From Bordetella genomosp. 13 (GTDB lineage: Bacteria > Pseudomonadota > Gammaproteobacteria > Burkholderiales > Burkholderiaceae_B), in contig NZ_VEHL01000007.1 in assembly GCF_007679965.1 (NCBI RefSeq), positions 186,001 to 250,000 on the forward strand: 64,000 nucleotides of DNA, written 5' to 3'. The translations under genes and the position numbers were made by a program. The notes under the pieces were generated by a model. The model ran no database searches and had not been told where the DNA came from. It was given only the letters and a program-made list of their open reading frames with translations. Shown here piece after piece: positions 32,362 through 41,652 of this stretch (positions within the stretch are counted from its first letter, which is position 1; every line of letters begins with the position of its first letter).

Positions 32362-32730
32362 ATGAATTCGATTACGCAACCCACGACCGGTGCGTCGAGC
32401 ACCATCACGTCCAGCCGTGTGGAAGGCACCAAGGTGTACAACCAGGCCGGCGAAAAATTGGGCTCCATCGATCATCTGATCATCGACAAGCGCTCCGGCC
32501 AGGTGCGCTACGCCGTGCTGGAATTCGGCGGCTTCCTGGGCATGGGCACCGACCGCTATCCGCTGCCCTGGAACGTCCTGAAGTACGACACCGGCGTGGA
32601 CGGCTACGTCGTGCCGCTGGACAAGTCGCAGCTGGAAAACGCCCCGCGCTACGAGACGTCCAAGGCGCCGGAATATACCGACGAGTATGGCCGCCGGGTG
32701 CACGAGCACTATGGGGTGCCCTGGCAGTAA
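32362..32730 (+). CDS. PRC-barrel domain protein
   Basis: A 122-residue soluble protein. The PRC-barrel covers about 20-85: SSRVEGTKVYNQAGEKLGSI, DHLIIDKRSGQVRYAVLEFG, MGTDRYPLPWNVLKYD. Many alphaproteobacterial and betaproteobacterial relatives are stress-associated and of unknown partner. GGAGG lies about seven bases before ATG 32362. The acidic/basic tail (YTDEYGRRVHEHYGVPW) is typical of this subgroup. Confidence 0.88.
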   Translation: MNSITQPTTGASSTITSSRVEGTKVYNQAGEKLGSIDHLIIDKRSGQVRYAVLEFGGFLGMGTDRYPLPWNVLKYDTGVDGYVVPLDKSQLENAPRYETSKAPEYTDEYGRRVHEHYGVPWQ

Positions 32731-32756
32731 GGCGCGAGCGTCCGAGCAGTAGGAAG

Positions 32757-32791
32757 TAAAACGGGGCGGACGCGGCCAGCGTCCGCCCCGT
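32757..32791 (-). terminator. strong hairpin terminator between convergent genes
   Basis: A perfect 13-bp stem (ACGGGGCGGACGC with GCGTCCGCCCCGT), loop GGCCA. On the minus strand the stem is followed by TTTTAC, so it best fits the GntR operon reading leftward. On the plus strand the T run is poor, but the hairpin may also end the PRC-barrel transcript. Confidence 0.75.
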
Positions 32792-32905
32792 GCTTGTCCA
32801 GGCGGTACCGCACATCCGCCGGGGCCCTGCGGGGGGAACTTTTTGCAAGCCAAGCGCCGAGCGGCGCGCCAGGGCCGTGATACGTCCCGCCGTCCACGTC
32901 CGCCC

Positions 32906-33652
32906 CTATCGCAGCAGGTCGAACTCCAGCTTCACGAACTTCGTCGGAAACTCCAGGCGCGCGAAGTAGATCAGCCTGTCCGCGTCGCACGCATAGCGCC
33001 GCACCTCCGCCACGCTGTCGCCCACGTTCAGGTTCAGGGCCTGGGCCGACTGTATGCCCGCCCCCGCAATGGTGATCTTCTGCCGGGCGGCATGCAGCAC
33101 CAGCCCGGGAATGCGCTCGATGACCGAGGCGGCCGCGGCCTTCAGGAAGGCACTCTTGTGCTGCTTGAACAGGTCGTGGGCCACGTAGACCTCGCTGAAG
33201 CAGTACGGCACGCCGTCCTTGACATGCAGGCGGCACAGGTGCCGATAGGCTTCGGCATACGCCCCCGAATACTGCATGCCCAGGTCGGGCAAGGTGGCGA
33301 TGGCGTCCTTGCGGTCGAAGATGCTTTCCGTACCCAGCACGTCGCTCAGCGCGACGGTCTCCTGCCAGTTCGACGGAATCTGCAGTTCGGCCACCGTGGG
33401 AATCTTGGCCTGCACGAAGGTGCCGATCCCCCGGCCGCGCCGGATATAGCCCTCGTCCTCCAGGATGCCGATGGCGTTGCGCAAGGTCATGCGCGCCACC
33501 TGGTACTGCGCCATCAGCGCTTCCAGCGGGGGAATCTGCGCGCCCGGCGGCCACACGCCCTGCGCGATGTTGCGCCGGAATTCCGCGGCCAACTGCAGGT
33601 ACAGCGGCTGCTTGCTGCGGGACAGCACCTCGGAGGCATTGGCGTCGGGCAT
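32906..33652 (-). CDS. GntR-family regulator with UTRA domain
   Basis: A 248-residue repressor-type protein: winged helix at about 18-80 (PLYLQLAAEFRRNIAQG, QYQVARMTLRNAIGILEDEG, RGIGTFVQ), then a UTRA ligand domain (about 95-245). UTRA domains bind the pathway substrate or a derivative. It is the last gene of the four-gene catabolic operon above, 41 bases after the acyl-CoA ligase gene, and probably controls that operon and the divergent Bug/dehydrogenase pair through the AT-rich region near 37.28 kb. Confidence 0.88.
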   Translation of the reverse strand: MPDANASEVLSRSKQPLYLQLAAEFRRNIAQGVWPPGAQIPPLEALMAQYQVARMTLRNAIGILEDEGYIRRGRGIGTFVQAKIPTVAELQIPSNWQETVALSDVLGTESIFDRKDAIATLPDLGMQYSGAYAEAYRHLCRLHVKDGVPYCFSEVYVAHDLFKQHKSAFLKAAAASVIERIPGLVLHAARQKITIAGAGIQSAQALNLNVGDSVAEVRRYACDADRLIYFARLEFPTKFVKLEFDLLR

Positions 33653-33693
33653 TCAGAGGGCTCTTCAACCCGCAGTGGGCATTGTGGTGGGCA

Positions 33694-35310
33694 TCAGCGG
33701 GGCGGCGCGCCGTCCAGCAGCGCCTGCGCCATGTTCCGCAGGGCATGTTTCTGCACCTTGTTGGAATTGGCGCTTTGCACGGTGGGAAACTCCTGCACGA
33801 ACGCGACGCGCTGCGGAACCTTGAATTTTGCCATTGCCGCGGCGCACGCGCCAAGAATCGCGGCCTCCGCGGCGTCGGCGTCAGCGGCCGCGTCGGCCGT
33901 GGCGATGACGAACGCTACCGGCACCGTCCTGCCGTCCTTCTGCGCGCCGACCACCTGCACGGCCCGTACTCCGTCCAGTTGCGCGATATAGCCCTCGATC
34001 TCCATGGGATTGACCAGGAAGCCCGCCAGGCGCAGGTACTCGCCGTCGCGCCCCTGGAACACGAACATGCGCTCGTGCACCGTGTAGCCCAGGTCGCCCG
34101 TGCGGAAATAGCCGTCTTCGCTGACGGCGCGCCGCGTGGCTTCGGGATTGTCCAGATACTCGGCCATCAGGCTGGGGGCCTTGATCTCTATCTGGCCGAT
34201 CGCGCCATGCGGCAATGCCCGCCCCGTGTCGGGGTCCACGGCGCGCACCCTGCCCTCGGGCGACGCGATCGTCCCGCCTGCCTCGCGCCGATGTTCCCAG
34301 GCCGTGTCCAGGGTATGGCCCGCCACCAGCGCCTGCAGCTCGCTCGAGCCGTACAGCCCGGCAATGGGGATGCCGGCCTGGAGTGCGCGTTCGGGCAGGT
34401 CGTTCATGGACGGAGAAAAGCTGGCATACCCCACGTAGCGCAGCGATGGGAAAGGCTGCTGCTGCCCCGCCACCTGGCGCAGCAGCAGGTCGATCAGTTC
34501 GTTGTTGGCGTAGGTGTGCGTGACGCCATATTGATGGATCTGCTGCACCGTGGCGGCCGCATCGAACACGGGCAGCGACACCAGCGTGGCGCCGGGAATC
34601 AATCCTGCAAGCAGCGTGGAGAATCCGAACGCGCCGCACATGGGCGCGGCCAGCAGCACCACGCTGTCCCGCGACACCGCATAGGCTTCGGACGCGATGC
34701 TTCCATGGCGGATCAGGCCGGCCTGGCGGTGCAGCACCAGCTTGGGCGCCGAGGTCGTGCCCGACGTGGTGTAGACCAGCGCCCCATCGTCGGCCTGGCC
34801 CGGATCGGCGATGGCCGCCGCGCCATCCGTCGGCGCGGCATCGTAGGCCAGCACGGACAGGCCGGGCACGACCTCGTCGCGCAGCGCGCGCAACGCCGCG
34901 CCGTCGCCCACGGCCAGCACGTGCCGCACGCCCGCCAGGACGGCCGGATCGATGCGGCGCAGCACGTCGACGAACGGCAGCGCCTTGAACGACGGCCACA
35001 GCGCCAGCCACGCGCACCTGCCGCGCTGCAGCAGCTGCCCGACCTCGTGCTCGCGAAAGCGCGTGTTGACCGCCACCACGGTGATGCCCAGCCGCGCGCA
35101 GGCCAAGAAGGTGACGAGCCATTCGATGCAGTTCGGCATCCACAGCGCCAGGCGCTGCCCGCGCCGCGCGCCGCGCTCCTGCATCAGCCGCGCCAGGCGC
35201 TCGACCTCGTCGGCGAGGCCGGCGTAGGCGATGGCGCGATCCTCGTCCTGGAAGGCGATGCGGCCGGGCGTGGTTCGCGCGTGCCGCGTGAGCAAGGTAT
35301 GGAAGTCCAT
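33694..35310 (-). CDS. acyl-CoA synthetase, AMP-dependent
   Basis: A 538-residue adenylate-forming enzyme. The P-loop-like motif is LVYTTSGTTSAPKLVLH (about 180), then GLYGSSELQALVAG, the ATP-binding YFRTGDLGY, and the C-terminal hinge and Lys (NSNKVQKHAL). It should activate a carboxylic acid to its CoA thioester at the start of a degradation pathway. The acid is unknown. It is 13 bases after the cyclase gene and is cotranscribed with it. Confidence 0.85.
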   Translation of the reverse strand: MDFHTLLTRHARTTPGRIAFQDEDRAIAYAGLADEVERLARLMQERGARRGQRLALWMPNCIEWLVTFLACARLGITVVAVNTRFREHEVGQLLQRGRCAWLALWPSFKALPFVDVLRRIDPAVLAGVRHVLAVGDGAALRALRDEVVPGLSVLAYDAAPTDGAAAIADPGQADDGALVYTTSGTTSAPKLVLHRQAGLIRHGSIASEAYAVSRDSVVLLAAPMCGAFGFSTLLAGLIPGATLVSLPVFDAAATVQQIHQYGVTHTYANNELIDLLLRQVAGQQQPFPSLRYVGYASFSPSMNDLPERALQAGIPIAGLYGSSELQALVAGHTLDTAWEHRREAGGTIASPEGRVRAVDPDTGRALPHGAIGQIEIKAPSLMAEYLDNPEATRRAVSEDGYFRTGDLGYTVHERMFVFQGRDGEYLRLAGFLVNPMEIEGYIAQLDGVRAVQVVGAQKDGRTVPVAFVIATADAAADADAAEAAILGACAAAMAKFKVPQRVAFVQEFPTVQSANSNKVQKHALRNMAQALLDGAPPR

Positions 35311-35323
35311 GGCGCCGTCCCGG

Positions 35324-36373
35324 TCAGATCGTGGCGATGGGCGTGACGGGCGACCCCACCGCGCCGGGCAGGCGCAGCGGCGGCGCGGTCAGCAGGAAGC
35401 GGTTGCGGCCCTGCGCATGCAGCGCCTCTGCCAGCTCCTTCAAGTACCACAGCTCGGCCAGCGGCAAGCCCAGCTTGAACAGGCAATGGTGGTGCAGCGG
35501 CAGCAGCGACTTGCGGCCCTCGCGGTCGCGCGCGGGATAGGCCTCGACCGCGTAGTTGTCGGCGCAGATGGCGGCGATGCCGCTGTCGGTGATCCAGTCC
35601 AGCAACCGCTGGTCGGCCCCGTCCAGCACGCTGCAGGTCTTGTGGAGCACGTCGGCGTCGGGCTTGCCGGCCATCTCGGTGACTACCTCGGCAAAGCCGG
35701 TCCGCAGCACCAGCATGTCGCCGCGCTCGACTTGCACCCCGTCCCTCTCCATCACGTACGCCAGCTCACCGTAGCCGATCAGCTTGCGCTCGCGGCCATA
35801 GTGACGCGTGAAATCGACCAGCACGCCGCGGCCCTGCATGCCATTGACGGCGAAGTTCTCGACGCCGAGCTTCAGCGCGCCCATGGCATGGCCGCCACTG
35901 CCGCAGCAGCTGTCATCGTGATCGCCATGAGGCCGCGGCGCATCGAGGACGTCCTCCCCCGCCGCGTAGCCGTTGTAGTAGACCTTGCGCGGCGTGCCGT
36001 TGCCGTCGGCGTCGAACCAGGCGCCGACGTGCGCCAGCGCGTCCCATTGCGTGGAGTACTGCAGCGACATCAAGACCTGATCGTCGCTGAGCACGTCGAT
36101 GGAAGACGGATCCAGGTTCTCCATCGGGAAGTTCATGTACGGCACGCCGTCGCGCTCGGTGCCGCTCAGGCGCGGCGGCTTGCGGCGGGGATTCAGCGCC
36201 ATGCCGCCCGGCAGGTCCAGCGGCAGCGACAGGCAGAACGCCTGCCCGCGCCGCACTTCGTGCACGCCCTTGAGCACCTGGTCGGGGCCCAGCAGGTTGA
36301 TGCGGCCCAACTGGTCGTGCTCGCCGAAATCGCCCCAGGTGGAACCTTCGGGCCTGTTCTTCCAACGCTTCAT
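35324..36373 (-). CDS. cyclase family protein (kynurenine-formamidase-like fold)
   Basis: A 349-residue metal-dependent hydrolase/cyclase of the PF04199 type, long subgroup. LQYSTQWDALAHVGAWFD holds the first metal-site His but lacks the HxGTHxD spacing of true kynurenine formamidases, so it is not that enzyme. DFTRHYGR and DMLVLRTGFAE are family-typical, as is the C-terminal LLPLHHHCLFKLG. Members open or close lactone or cyclic amide rings; the substrate here is unknown. It sits between an SDR and an acyl-CoA ligase, so a ring-opening step before CoA activation is a reasonable guess. Confidence 0.8.
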   Translation of the reverse strand: MKRWKNRPEGSTWGDFGEHDQLGRINLLGPDQVLKGVHEVRRGQAFCLSLPLDLPGGMALNPRRKPPRLSGTERDGVPYMNFPMENLDPSSIDVLSDDQVLMSLQYSTQWDALAHVGAWFDADGNGTPRKVYYNGYAAGEDVLDAPRPHGDHDDSCCGSGGHAMGALKLGVENFAVNGMQGRGVLVDFTRHYGRERKLIGYGELAYVMERDGVQVERGDMLVLRTGFAEVVTEMAGKPDADVLHKTCSVLDGADQRLLDWITDSGIAAICADNYAVEAYPARDREGRKSLLPLHHHCLFKLGLPLAELWYLKELAEALHAQGRNRFLLTAPPLRLPGAVGSPVTPIATI

Positions 36374-36435
36374 GCTGTCTCTCTGTGGATGGTGTTCGGT
36401 ATCCGGCGGCCACGCTCACCGGTGCACCTTCGTGC

Positions 36436-37152
36436 TCATGCCGCGCCGATCGTCAGCCCGCCGCACACGTAATGGGTCTGTCCCGTGACGAAGCCGCAGC
36501 GCGGGTCGATGAAGTACGCCACCGCGTGGGCCACCTCTTCCGGCCGGCCCACGCGGCCCACCGGTATGCCTTTCATCAAGGCCTGCGTGGCGGTGTCCGA
36601 GGGATCGTTGGCCCCCGTGAACATCTCGGTGGCGATGGGGCCGGGCGCGATGGCATTGACCGTGATGCCTGCCGCGCCCAGTTCCAGCGCCCAGGTGCGC
36701 GTCATGCCGATCAGCCCCGCCTTGGTCATGCCGTACACCGAGCGCCCCGCCTTGCCCAGCGCCGCGCGCGAGGCGATGTTGACCACGCGGCCCGCGCCGC
36801 CGGCCCGCATGCCCGGCAGCAGCGCCTGCGTGAAGCGGATGGCGACCTCGACGTTCAGCCGCACGGCCTCGTACAGGTCTTCCTCGCGGATGTCCTCCAG
36901 GCGGGCCAGGGGCACCATGCCAACATTGTTCACCAGTCCGTAGAACGGCGTGGCGGAGACCTCCGTCAGGAAGCCTCCCAGCGCGGCCTTGTCGGACAGG
37001 TCCACGCTGTGGAACGTCATGCCGTCGGGCAGCGTCTGGGGCCGCGTGCGCGCCGCCCCGACCACCTCGTAGCCCTCGGCGAGCAGGCGCTCGCAGACGG
37101 CCTTGCCTATGCCCTTGCTGGCGCCCGTCACCAGTACGCGCTTGCCGTTCAT
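36436..37152 (-). CDS. short-chain dehydrogenase/reductase
   Basis: A 238-residue classical SDR: cofactor site VLVTGASKGIGKAV, LVNNVGMVPL, catalytic Ser in NIASRAAL and Tyr/Lys in VYGMTKAGLIG. The C-terminus (RCGFVTGQTHYVCGGLTIG) resembles FabG-like alcohol dehydrogenases. It oxidises or reduces an alcohol/ketone with NAD(P); the substrate is unknown. ATG 37152 opens into MNGKRVLVTGA. It is the first gene of the operon, reading away from the AT-rich promoter region. Confidence 0.88.
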   Translation of the reverse strand: MNGKRVLVTGASKGIGKAVCERLLAEGYEVVGAARTRPQTLPDGMTFHSVDLSDKAALGGFLTEVSATPFYGLVNNVGMVPLARLEDIREEDLYEAVRLNVEVAIRFTQALLPGMRAGGAGRVVNIASRAALGKAGRSVYGMTKAGLIGMTRTWALELGAAGITVNAIAPGPIATEMFTGANDPSDTATQALMKGIPVGRVGRPEEVAHAVAYFIDPRCGFVTGQTHYVCGGLTIGAA

Positions 37153-37260
37153 GGTTCTCGTCTCCTCGTTGGGTGTTCCGGCCGGCCTCATGCTGCGGCG
37201 CGGCAACGCGCCCGGACCGGACTCATGAGGCAAGAGCGTAGTCCCAGCGGACCGTCCGTC

Positions 37261-37300
37261 GGTATTAGTACAAACATCTATATATATGATCTTTTAATCG
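37261..37300. promoter_or_regulatory. AT-rich promoter/operator region of the divergent catabolic genes
   Basis: A sharply AT-rich patch in GC-rich DNA between the SDR (leftward) and the Bug gene (rightward). It contains the near-palindrome ATCTATATATATGAT (about 37276-37290), followed by TCTTTTAAT. This is where the divergent promoters and the GntR/UTRA operator are most likely to lie. No exact -35/-10 assignment is offered. Confidence 0.45.
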
Positions 37301-37397
37301 GGCAGAATGTGCCGGCCTGCCCAAACAGCCGCGCGGCACCCTTTCCAAAACACACAACGCCCCGCGCCCGGCAGGCCCACAAAAGGAGACGAGCACA

Positions 37398-38351
37398 ATG
37401 AAATCGGCATTCTTCCGGCAGTTGGCGGCCCTGGGCTGCCTGTCGGCGCTGGCCCTTCCGGCCGCCGCGCAATATCCCGGCAATCCCATTTCGCTGGTCG
37501 TGGGCTACGGCGCCGGCGGCGGCACCGACGTCTGCAACCGCGCGCTGGCCATGGATGTGGGCAAGAACCTGGGGCAGACGGTGGTCGTGGAGAACCGGCC
37601 CGGCGCGGGCTCCTCGCTGTCCGTCAACTACATCGTCCGCCAGAAGCCCGATGGCTACAGCATCGCGTCGCTGTCCACGGGCGGCCTGCTCAACCAGGTG
37701 CTGACGCCCAGCGTGAAGTACGACGTCACCACCGACCTGACACCCATCGCATTGGTGGCGCAATACCAGGTGGGCGTGCTGGTGAAGGCCGACTCGCCCT
37801 ACAGGACCTTGAAGGACCTGGTCGCGGCCGCCAAGGGGCCGCGCAAGCTGAGCTACAGCACCGCCGGCGTCGGCACGCCGCAGCACCTGACCTCGGAACG
37901 CTTGGCCGAGCAGATCGGCGCCACGTGGACCCACGTGCCGTACAAGAGCGGCCCCGAGGCCATCACCGCGCTGATGCGCGGCGACGTGGACTTCATGGCA
38001 CAAACCGCCGAGTGGGTGCCGTACGTGCGCGATGGACGCCTGCGCCTGCTGGCGGTGTACACCGACGAACGCATGAAGGGTTTCGATGCGCCCACGCTGA
38101 AAGAGCTGGGCTATGACCTGGTCGCGCCCAGCCTGCTGGGCATCTCGGGGCCGGCCGGGATGGACCCCGCAGTGGTTCGGCGCCTGCAGGACGCCTTCGA
38201 GCACGCCGCGCGCACGCCGGAGTTCGCCAACTGCGCCGACCAGTTCGGGCTGAAGGTGGATTTCCGCGGATCGCAGGCGTTCGGCGCCTTCCTGAAGGAC
38301 ACGCTGACCAGCTGGACGCCCCTGCTGAAGCAGTACGCGCAGAAGGATTGA
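37398..38351 (+). CDS. Bug family tripartite tricarboxylate-type substrate-binding protein
   Basis: A 317-residue periplasmic protein: signal peptide ending ALALPAAAQ, then YPGNPISLVVGYGAGGGTDV, VVVENRPGAGSS, and the TAGVGTPQHLTSE region, all typical of the Bug (TctC) receptors abundant in Bordetella and relatives. It captures a small carboxylic acid. No TctA/TctB membrane genes are adjacent, which is usual for these expanded families. GGAG lies about 12 bases before the ATG. It is probably the receptor for the substrate of the divergent ligase/cyclase/SDR operon. Confidence 0.9.
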   Translation: MKSAFFRQLAALGCLSALALPAAAQYPGNPISLVVGYGAGGGTDVCNRALAMDVGKNLGQTVVVENRPGAGSSLSVNYIVRQKPDGYSIASLSTGGLLNQVLTPSVKYDVTTDLTPIALVAQYQVGVLVKADSPYRTLKDLVAAAKGPRKLSYSTAGVGTPQHLTSERLAEQIGATWTHVPYKSGPEAITALMRGDVDFMAQTAEWVPYVRDGRLRLLAVYTDERMKGFDAPTLKELGYDLVAPSLLGISGPAGMDPAVVRRLQDAFEHAARTPEFANCADQFGLKVDFRGSQAFGAFLKDTLTSWTPLLKQYAQKD

Positions 38352-38356
38352 ACGGC

Positions 38357-39547
38357 ATGAGCATCGCCCCGGGATACTTCGACGGCTGGCTGGAATGGCC
38401 GTTTCTGGATGACGGACACCGCGCGCTGGCGCGGGACCTCGAGGCCTGGTGCGGCGAGCATCTGGCGCTCGGCGATGCGTCGGATGTGGACCGGGCCTGC
38501 CGGCGGCTGGTGGCCGCGCTGGGGCAGGCGGGATGGCTGCGATACAGCGTGCCGGCGGGACCGGGCGATGCGTGGGGCGGCGCGCTGCCCGAGCTGGATT
38601 CGCGCAGCCTGTGCGTGATCCGGCAGACGCTGGCGCAGCATCACGCGCTGGCCGACTTCGCGTTCGCCATGCAGGGGCTGGGCAGCGGCGCGATCTCGCT
38701 GGGCGGCAGCGAGGAACAGAAGCGCGCCTGGCTGCCCGGCGTGGCGCGTGGCGAGACCATTCCGGCCTTCGCGTTGTCCGAGCCCGATGCCGGGTCCGAC
38801 GTGGCGGCGCTGGCCTGCGAGGCCCGGCAGGACGGCGATCATTACGTGCTGAACGGCCGCAAGACCTGGATATCGAACGGCGGCATCGCGGACTTCTACT
38901 GCATGTTCGTACGCACCGACGCGCACGCCGGCGCGCGCGGCATCTCGGCGTTCATCGTGGATGCTGATACAGCGGGCCTGCACGTGGAAGAAACCATCGC
39001 CGTGATGTCGCCGCATCCGCTGGCCACGCTGCGGCTGGAGGACTGCCGGGTGCACCGTAGCCGCATGCTGGGCGAGCCGAACCAGGGCTTCAAGCTGGCC
39101 ATGCGCACCCTGGACGTGTTCCGCGCCTCCGTCGCCGCGGCGGCGCTGGGCTTCGCGCGCCGGGCGTTGCAGGAGGGTCTGGCGCACGCGCGTCAGCGCA
39201 GGATGTTCGGGCAGGCGCTGGCGGACTTCCAGATCACGCAGGCGGCATTCGGGGATGCGGCGACCGAGCTGGACCAAAGCGCGCTGCTGACCTATCGCGC
39301 GGCCTGGGTGCGCGACGTACGGCAGCGCGCGCCGACCATCGAGACCGCGATGGCCAAGATGGCCGCCACCGAGGCCGCGCAGCGCGTGATCGACCGGGTG
39401 CTGCAGATGTTCGGCGGCCTGGGCGTGGTGCGCGGCAACGTGCTGGAACGCCTGTATCGCGACATCCGCGCGCTACGGATCTACGAGGGCGCGACCGAGG
39501 TGCAGAAGTTGATCGTGTGCCGGGAGCTGATGAAGGCGGCGGATTGA
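38357..39547 (+). CDS. acyl-CoA dehydrogenase
   Basis: A 396-residue flavoprotein of the usual length. Motifs: FALSEPDAGSDVAAL (FAD/substrate loop), KTWISNGGIADFY, a glutaryl/short-chain-like C-terminal IYEGATEVQKLIV, and LQMFGGLGVVRGNVLERLYRD. The base is probably the Glu of YEGATE. It introduces a double bond next to the CoA thioester. ATG 38357 has AAGGA nine bases upstream and lies five bases after the Bug stop, so the two are cotranscribed. The substrate is probably the CoA ester made by the divergent ligase. Confidence 0.9.
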   Translation: MSIAPGYFDGWLEWPFLDDGHRALARDLEAWCGEHLALGDASDVDRACRRLVAALGQAGWLRYSVPAGPGDAWGGALPELDSRSLCVIRQTLAQHHALADFAFAMQGLGSGAISLGGSEEQKRAWLPGVARGETIPAFALSEPDAGSDVAALACEARQDGDHYVLNGRKTWISNGGIADFYCMFVRTDAHAGARGISAFIVDADTAGLHVEETIAVMSPHPLATLRLEDCRVHRSRMLGEPNQGFKLAMRTLDVFRASVAAAALGFARRALQEGLAHARQRRMFGQALADFQITQAAFGDAATELDQSALLTYRAAWVRDVRQRAPTIETAMAKMAATEAAQRVIDRVLQMFGGLGVVRGNVLERLYRDIRALRIYEGATEVQKLIVCRELMKAAD

Positions 39548-39658
39548 ACGTGCGAGGCCGGCCAGGACGTTGCCGAGCGATCGTGGTTCGGCCGCGGGAC
39601 GTCCCGACGGATGCATTCGTCGTACGGGCACTGGCGCCCTGTTTCCGCCGACGCGCCT

Positions 39659-40375
39659 TCATTCTCCGCGCAGCGCTCGCAGCAAGCCATCGACGTCCAG
39701 AAAGCCCGCCGCGACGTCGGCCGCCGGAGAGGCCAGCCTGGGCACGACCCCCAGCAGCGGCGCGCCATAGGTGCCTTCCAGCCGCTTGCGTATGGCGTCC
39801 ACGTTCTCGTCCCGGAGCGCCATGTCGGGATCCACGCAGTTGGCCACCCAGCCAACCAGGCGCAGCCCGCGCGCCGCGACCGCCTCGGCGGTCAGCAATG
39901 CATGGCTGATGCAGCCCAACCGCATGCCCACCACCAGCACCACCGGCAGCGCCAGGGCACGCGCCAGGTCGGCCGTGTCGTGCGTGTCGGACAGCGGCAC
40001 GCAGAATCCCCCCACGCCTTCGACCACCACCACGTCGGCGTCGCGCACGGCCCGCGCATGGCAATCCAGGATGGTGCCCAGGTCCATCGTCACGCCTTCC
40101 TGCTCGGCGACGATGTGCGGCGCGGCCGGCGCGCGCAGCAGATAGGGCGTACGCACGGCGGGCGGCAGCGGCGCGTTGGCGGCGGCGTCCAGCAGGTCCG
40201 CGTCTTCGTTGTGCCAGATGCCGTCGCGCAGGAACGCGCCCGCGGCCACCGGCTTCATGGCGGCGGCACGCAGGCCGCGCGCGGCGAAACCGCGCAGCAG
40301 CGCGCACGAGATCAAGGTCTTGCCGATCTCGGTGTCGGTGCCGGTGACGAACAGGGACAAGGGGGTGCTGGTCAT
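39659..40375 (-). CDS. bioD: ATP-dependent dethiobiotin synthetase
   Basis: A 238-residue BioD: P-loop VTGTDTEIGKTLIS at residues 10-23, MKPVAAGA for the substrate side, VVVEGVGGFCVPLSD and GMRLGCISHALLT. It closes the ureido ring of dethiobiotin from diaminopelargonate, CO2 and ATP. Its ATG overlaps the bioF stop by four bases. The biotin synthase gene bioB does not follow; the next gene is the convergent acyl-CoA dehydrogenase. Confidence 0.93.
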   Translation of the reverse strand: MTSTPLSLFVTGTDTEIGKTLISCALLRGFAARGLRAAAMKPVAAGAFLRDGIWHNEDADLLDAAANAPLPPAVRTPYLLRAPAAPHIVAEQEGVTMDLGTILDCHARAVRDADVVVVEGVGGFCVPLSDTHDTADLARALALPVVLVVGMRLGCISHALLTAEAVAARGLRLVGWVANCVDPDMALRDENVDAIRKRLEGTYGAPLLGVVPRLASPAADVAAGFLDVDGLLRALRGE

Positions 40376-41652
40376 GCGGGCTCCTCGGTGTCATGGGCGG
40401 CGACATTGGCCGCATCGGCCGCGCTGCGTCCCGAAGCACGCCCCGCATCCTCGGCATTTCCCATCGCGCCGGGCACATCCGCCGCAGCCCGCCCCAACGC
40501 TGCCTCCAATCGCTCCAGATCCTCCAACGCATGCCCCGCCGACAAGGAGATCCGCAACCGCGACGTCCCTGCTGGCACCGTGGGCGGCCGTATCGCCGGG
40601 ACCCACAGGCCTTCGCGCTCCAGCGCGGCCGCGCAGGCCAGCGCGGCGTCGTTCGAGCCGATCACCAGCGGCTGCACCGCCGTACGCGAATCGACCGGTT
40701 GCCACGGCGTGGCGCGCAACATGGCGCGCGTCCGCTCGATCAGCACGGCGAGGTGCGCGCGGCGCGCATCCCCCTCTGGCCCGCCGATCAGGCGCAGGCT
40801 GGCCGACACCGCATGCGCGGCGGCCGGCGCCGATGCCGTCGTGAAGATGTAGGGCCGCGCGCGCTGCACCAGCCATTCCACCACCGTCTCGTGCGCGGCG
40901 ACGAACGCCCCCGACACGCCGGCCGCCTTGCCCAGCGTACCCACCATGACCAGGTGCGGCGAACGCAGGCCCGCCTGCGCCAGCGCGCCGCGTCCCTGAG
41001 GCCCCAGCACGCCGAAGCCGTGCGCGTCGTCGGCCACCAGCCACGCGCCGTATTGCTCGGCCAGCGCCAGCAGGCGCGCCAGCGGCGCCACGTCGCCGTC
41101 CATGCTGAACACCGTGTCGGTCATGATCAGCCTTGTGCGCGCTGGCGATGCGGCCAGCAAGGCCTCCAGCGCCTGCGTGTCGGCGTGCGGATAGACGTGC
41201 ACCGCCGCGCGCGACAGGCGCGCGCCGTCGATCAGCGAAGCATGGTTCAGCGCGTCGGAGAAGATGGCCGCGTCGCGCCCGGCCAGCGCCGTCACGATGG
41301 CCAGGTTGGCCATGTAGCCGGTGCTGAAGTAAAGCGCCCGCGGCGCCGCGCAGAAGCCGCCCGCGAACTCGGCCAGGTCGTCTTCCAGCTGCGCATGCGC
41401 CCGCGAATGGCCCCCCAGCAGATGCGAGCCGCCGCTGCCCGCGCCATGGCGGCGCGCGCCCTCCGCCATGGCCTCGACCAGCAGCGGATGCGCGGCCAGG
41501 CCCAGGTAGTCGTTGCTGGCGAAGCCGATGATCTCGCGGCCGTCGACAGTCATGTGCGCCGCGCAGGCCGTCTGCGCCTCGCGCCGGCGGCGCCGCAGGC
41601 CGGCCGCGTCCAGGTCTCGCAGCCCTTGTTCCAGGTCGTCCAGCAGGTGCAT
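40372..41652 (-). CDS. bioF: 8-amino-7-oxononanoate synthase
   Basis: A 426-residue PLP enzyme, about 40 residues longer than E. coli BioF because of an Ala/Asp-rich C-terminal tail after residue 390. Motifs: FASNDYLGLAAHP, GSGGSHLLGGHS, DALNHASLIDGARLS, the Asp of VADDAHGFGVLG and the PLP Lys in MVGTLGKAAGVSG. It condenses pimeloyl-thioester with alanine. The start ATG shares one base with the bioA stop (TGATG), and its end overlaps bioD by four bases. Confidence 0.93.
   Translation of the reverse strand: MHLLDDLEQGLRDLDAAGLRRRRREAQTACAAHMTVDGREIIGFASNDYLGLAAHPLLVEAMAEGARRHGAGSGGSHLLGGHSRAHAQLEDDLAEFAGGFCAAPRALYFSTGYMANLAIVTALAGRDAAIFSDALNHASLIDGARLSRAAVHVYPHADTQALEALLAASPARTRLIMTDTVFSMDGDVAPLARLLALAEQYGAWLVADDAHGFGVLGPQGRGALAQAGLRSPHLVMVGTLGKAAGVSGAFVAAHETVVEWLVQRARPYIFTTASAPAAAHAVSASLRLIGGPEGDARRAHLAVLIERTRAMLRATPWQPVDSRTAVQPLVIGSNDAALACAAALEREGLWVPAIRPPTVPAGTSRLRISLSAGHALEDLERLEAALGRAAADVPGAMGNAEDAGRASGRSAADAANVAAHDTEEPA

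Noticed and set aside
35324..36373. Kynurenine formamidase (kynB)
   Set aside because: The protein is over 100 residues longer than KynB, lacks the HxGTHxD metal motif, and no other kynurenine-pathway gene is nearby.
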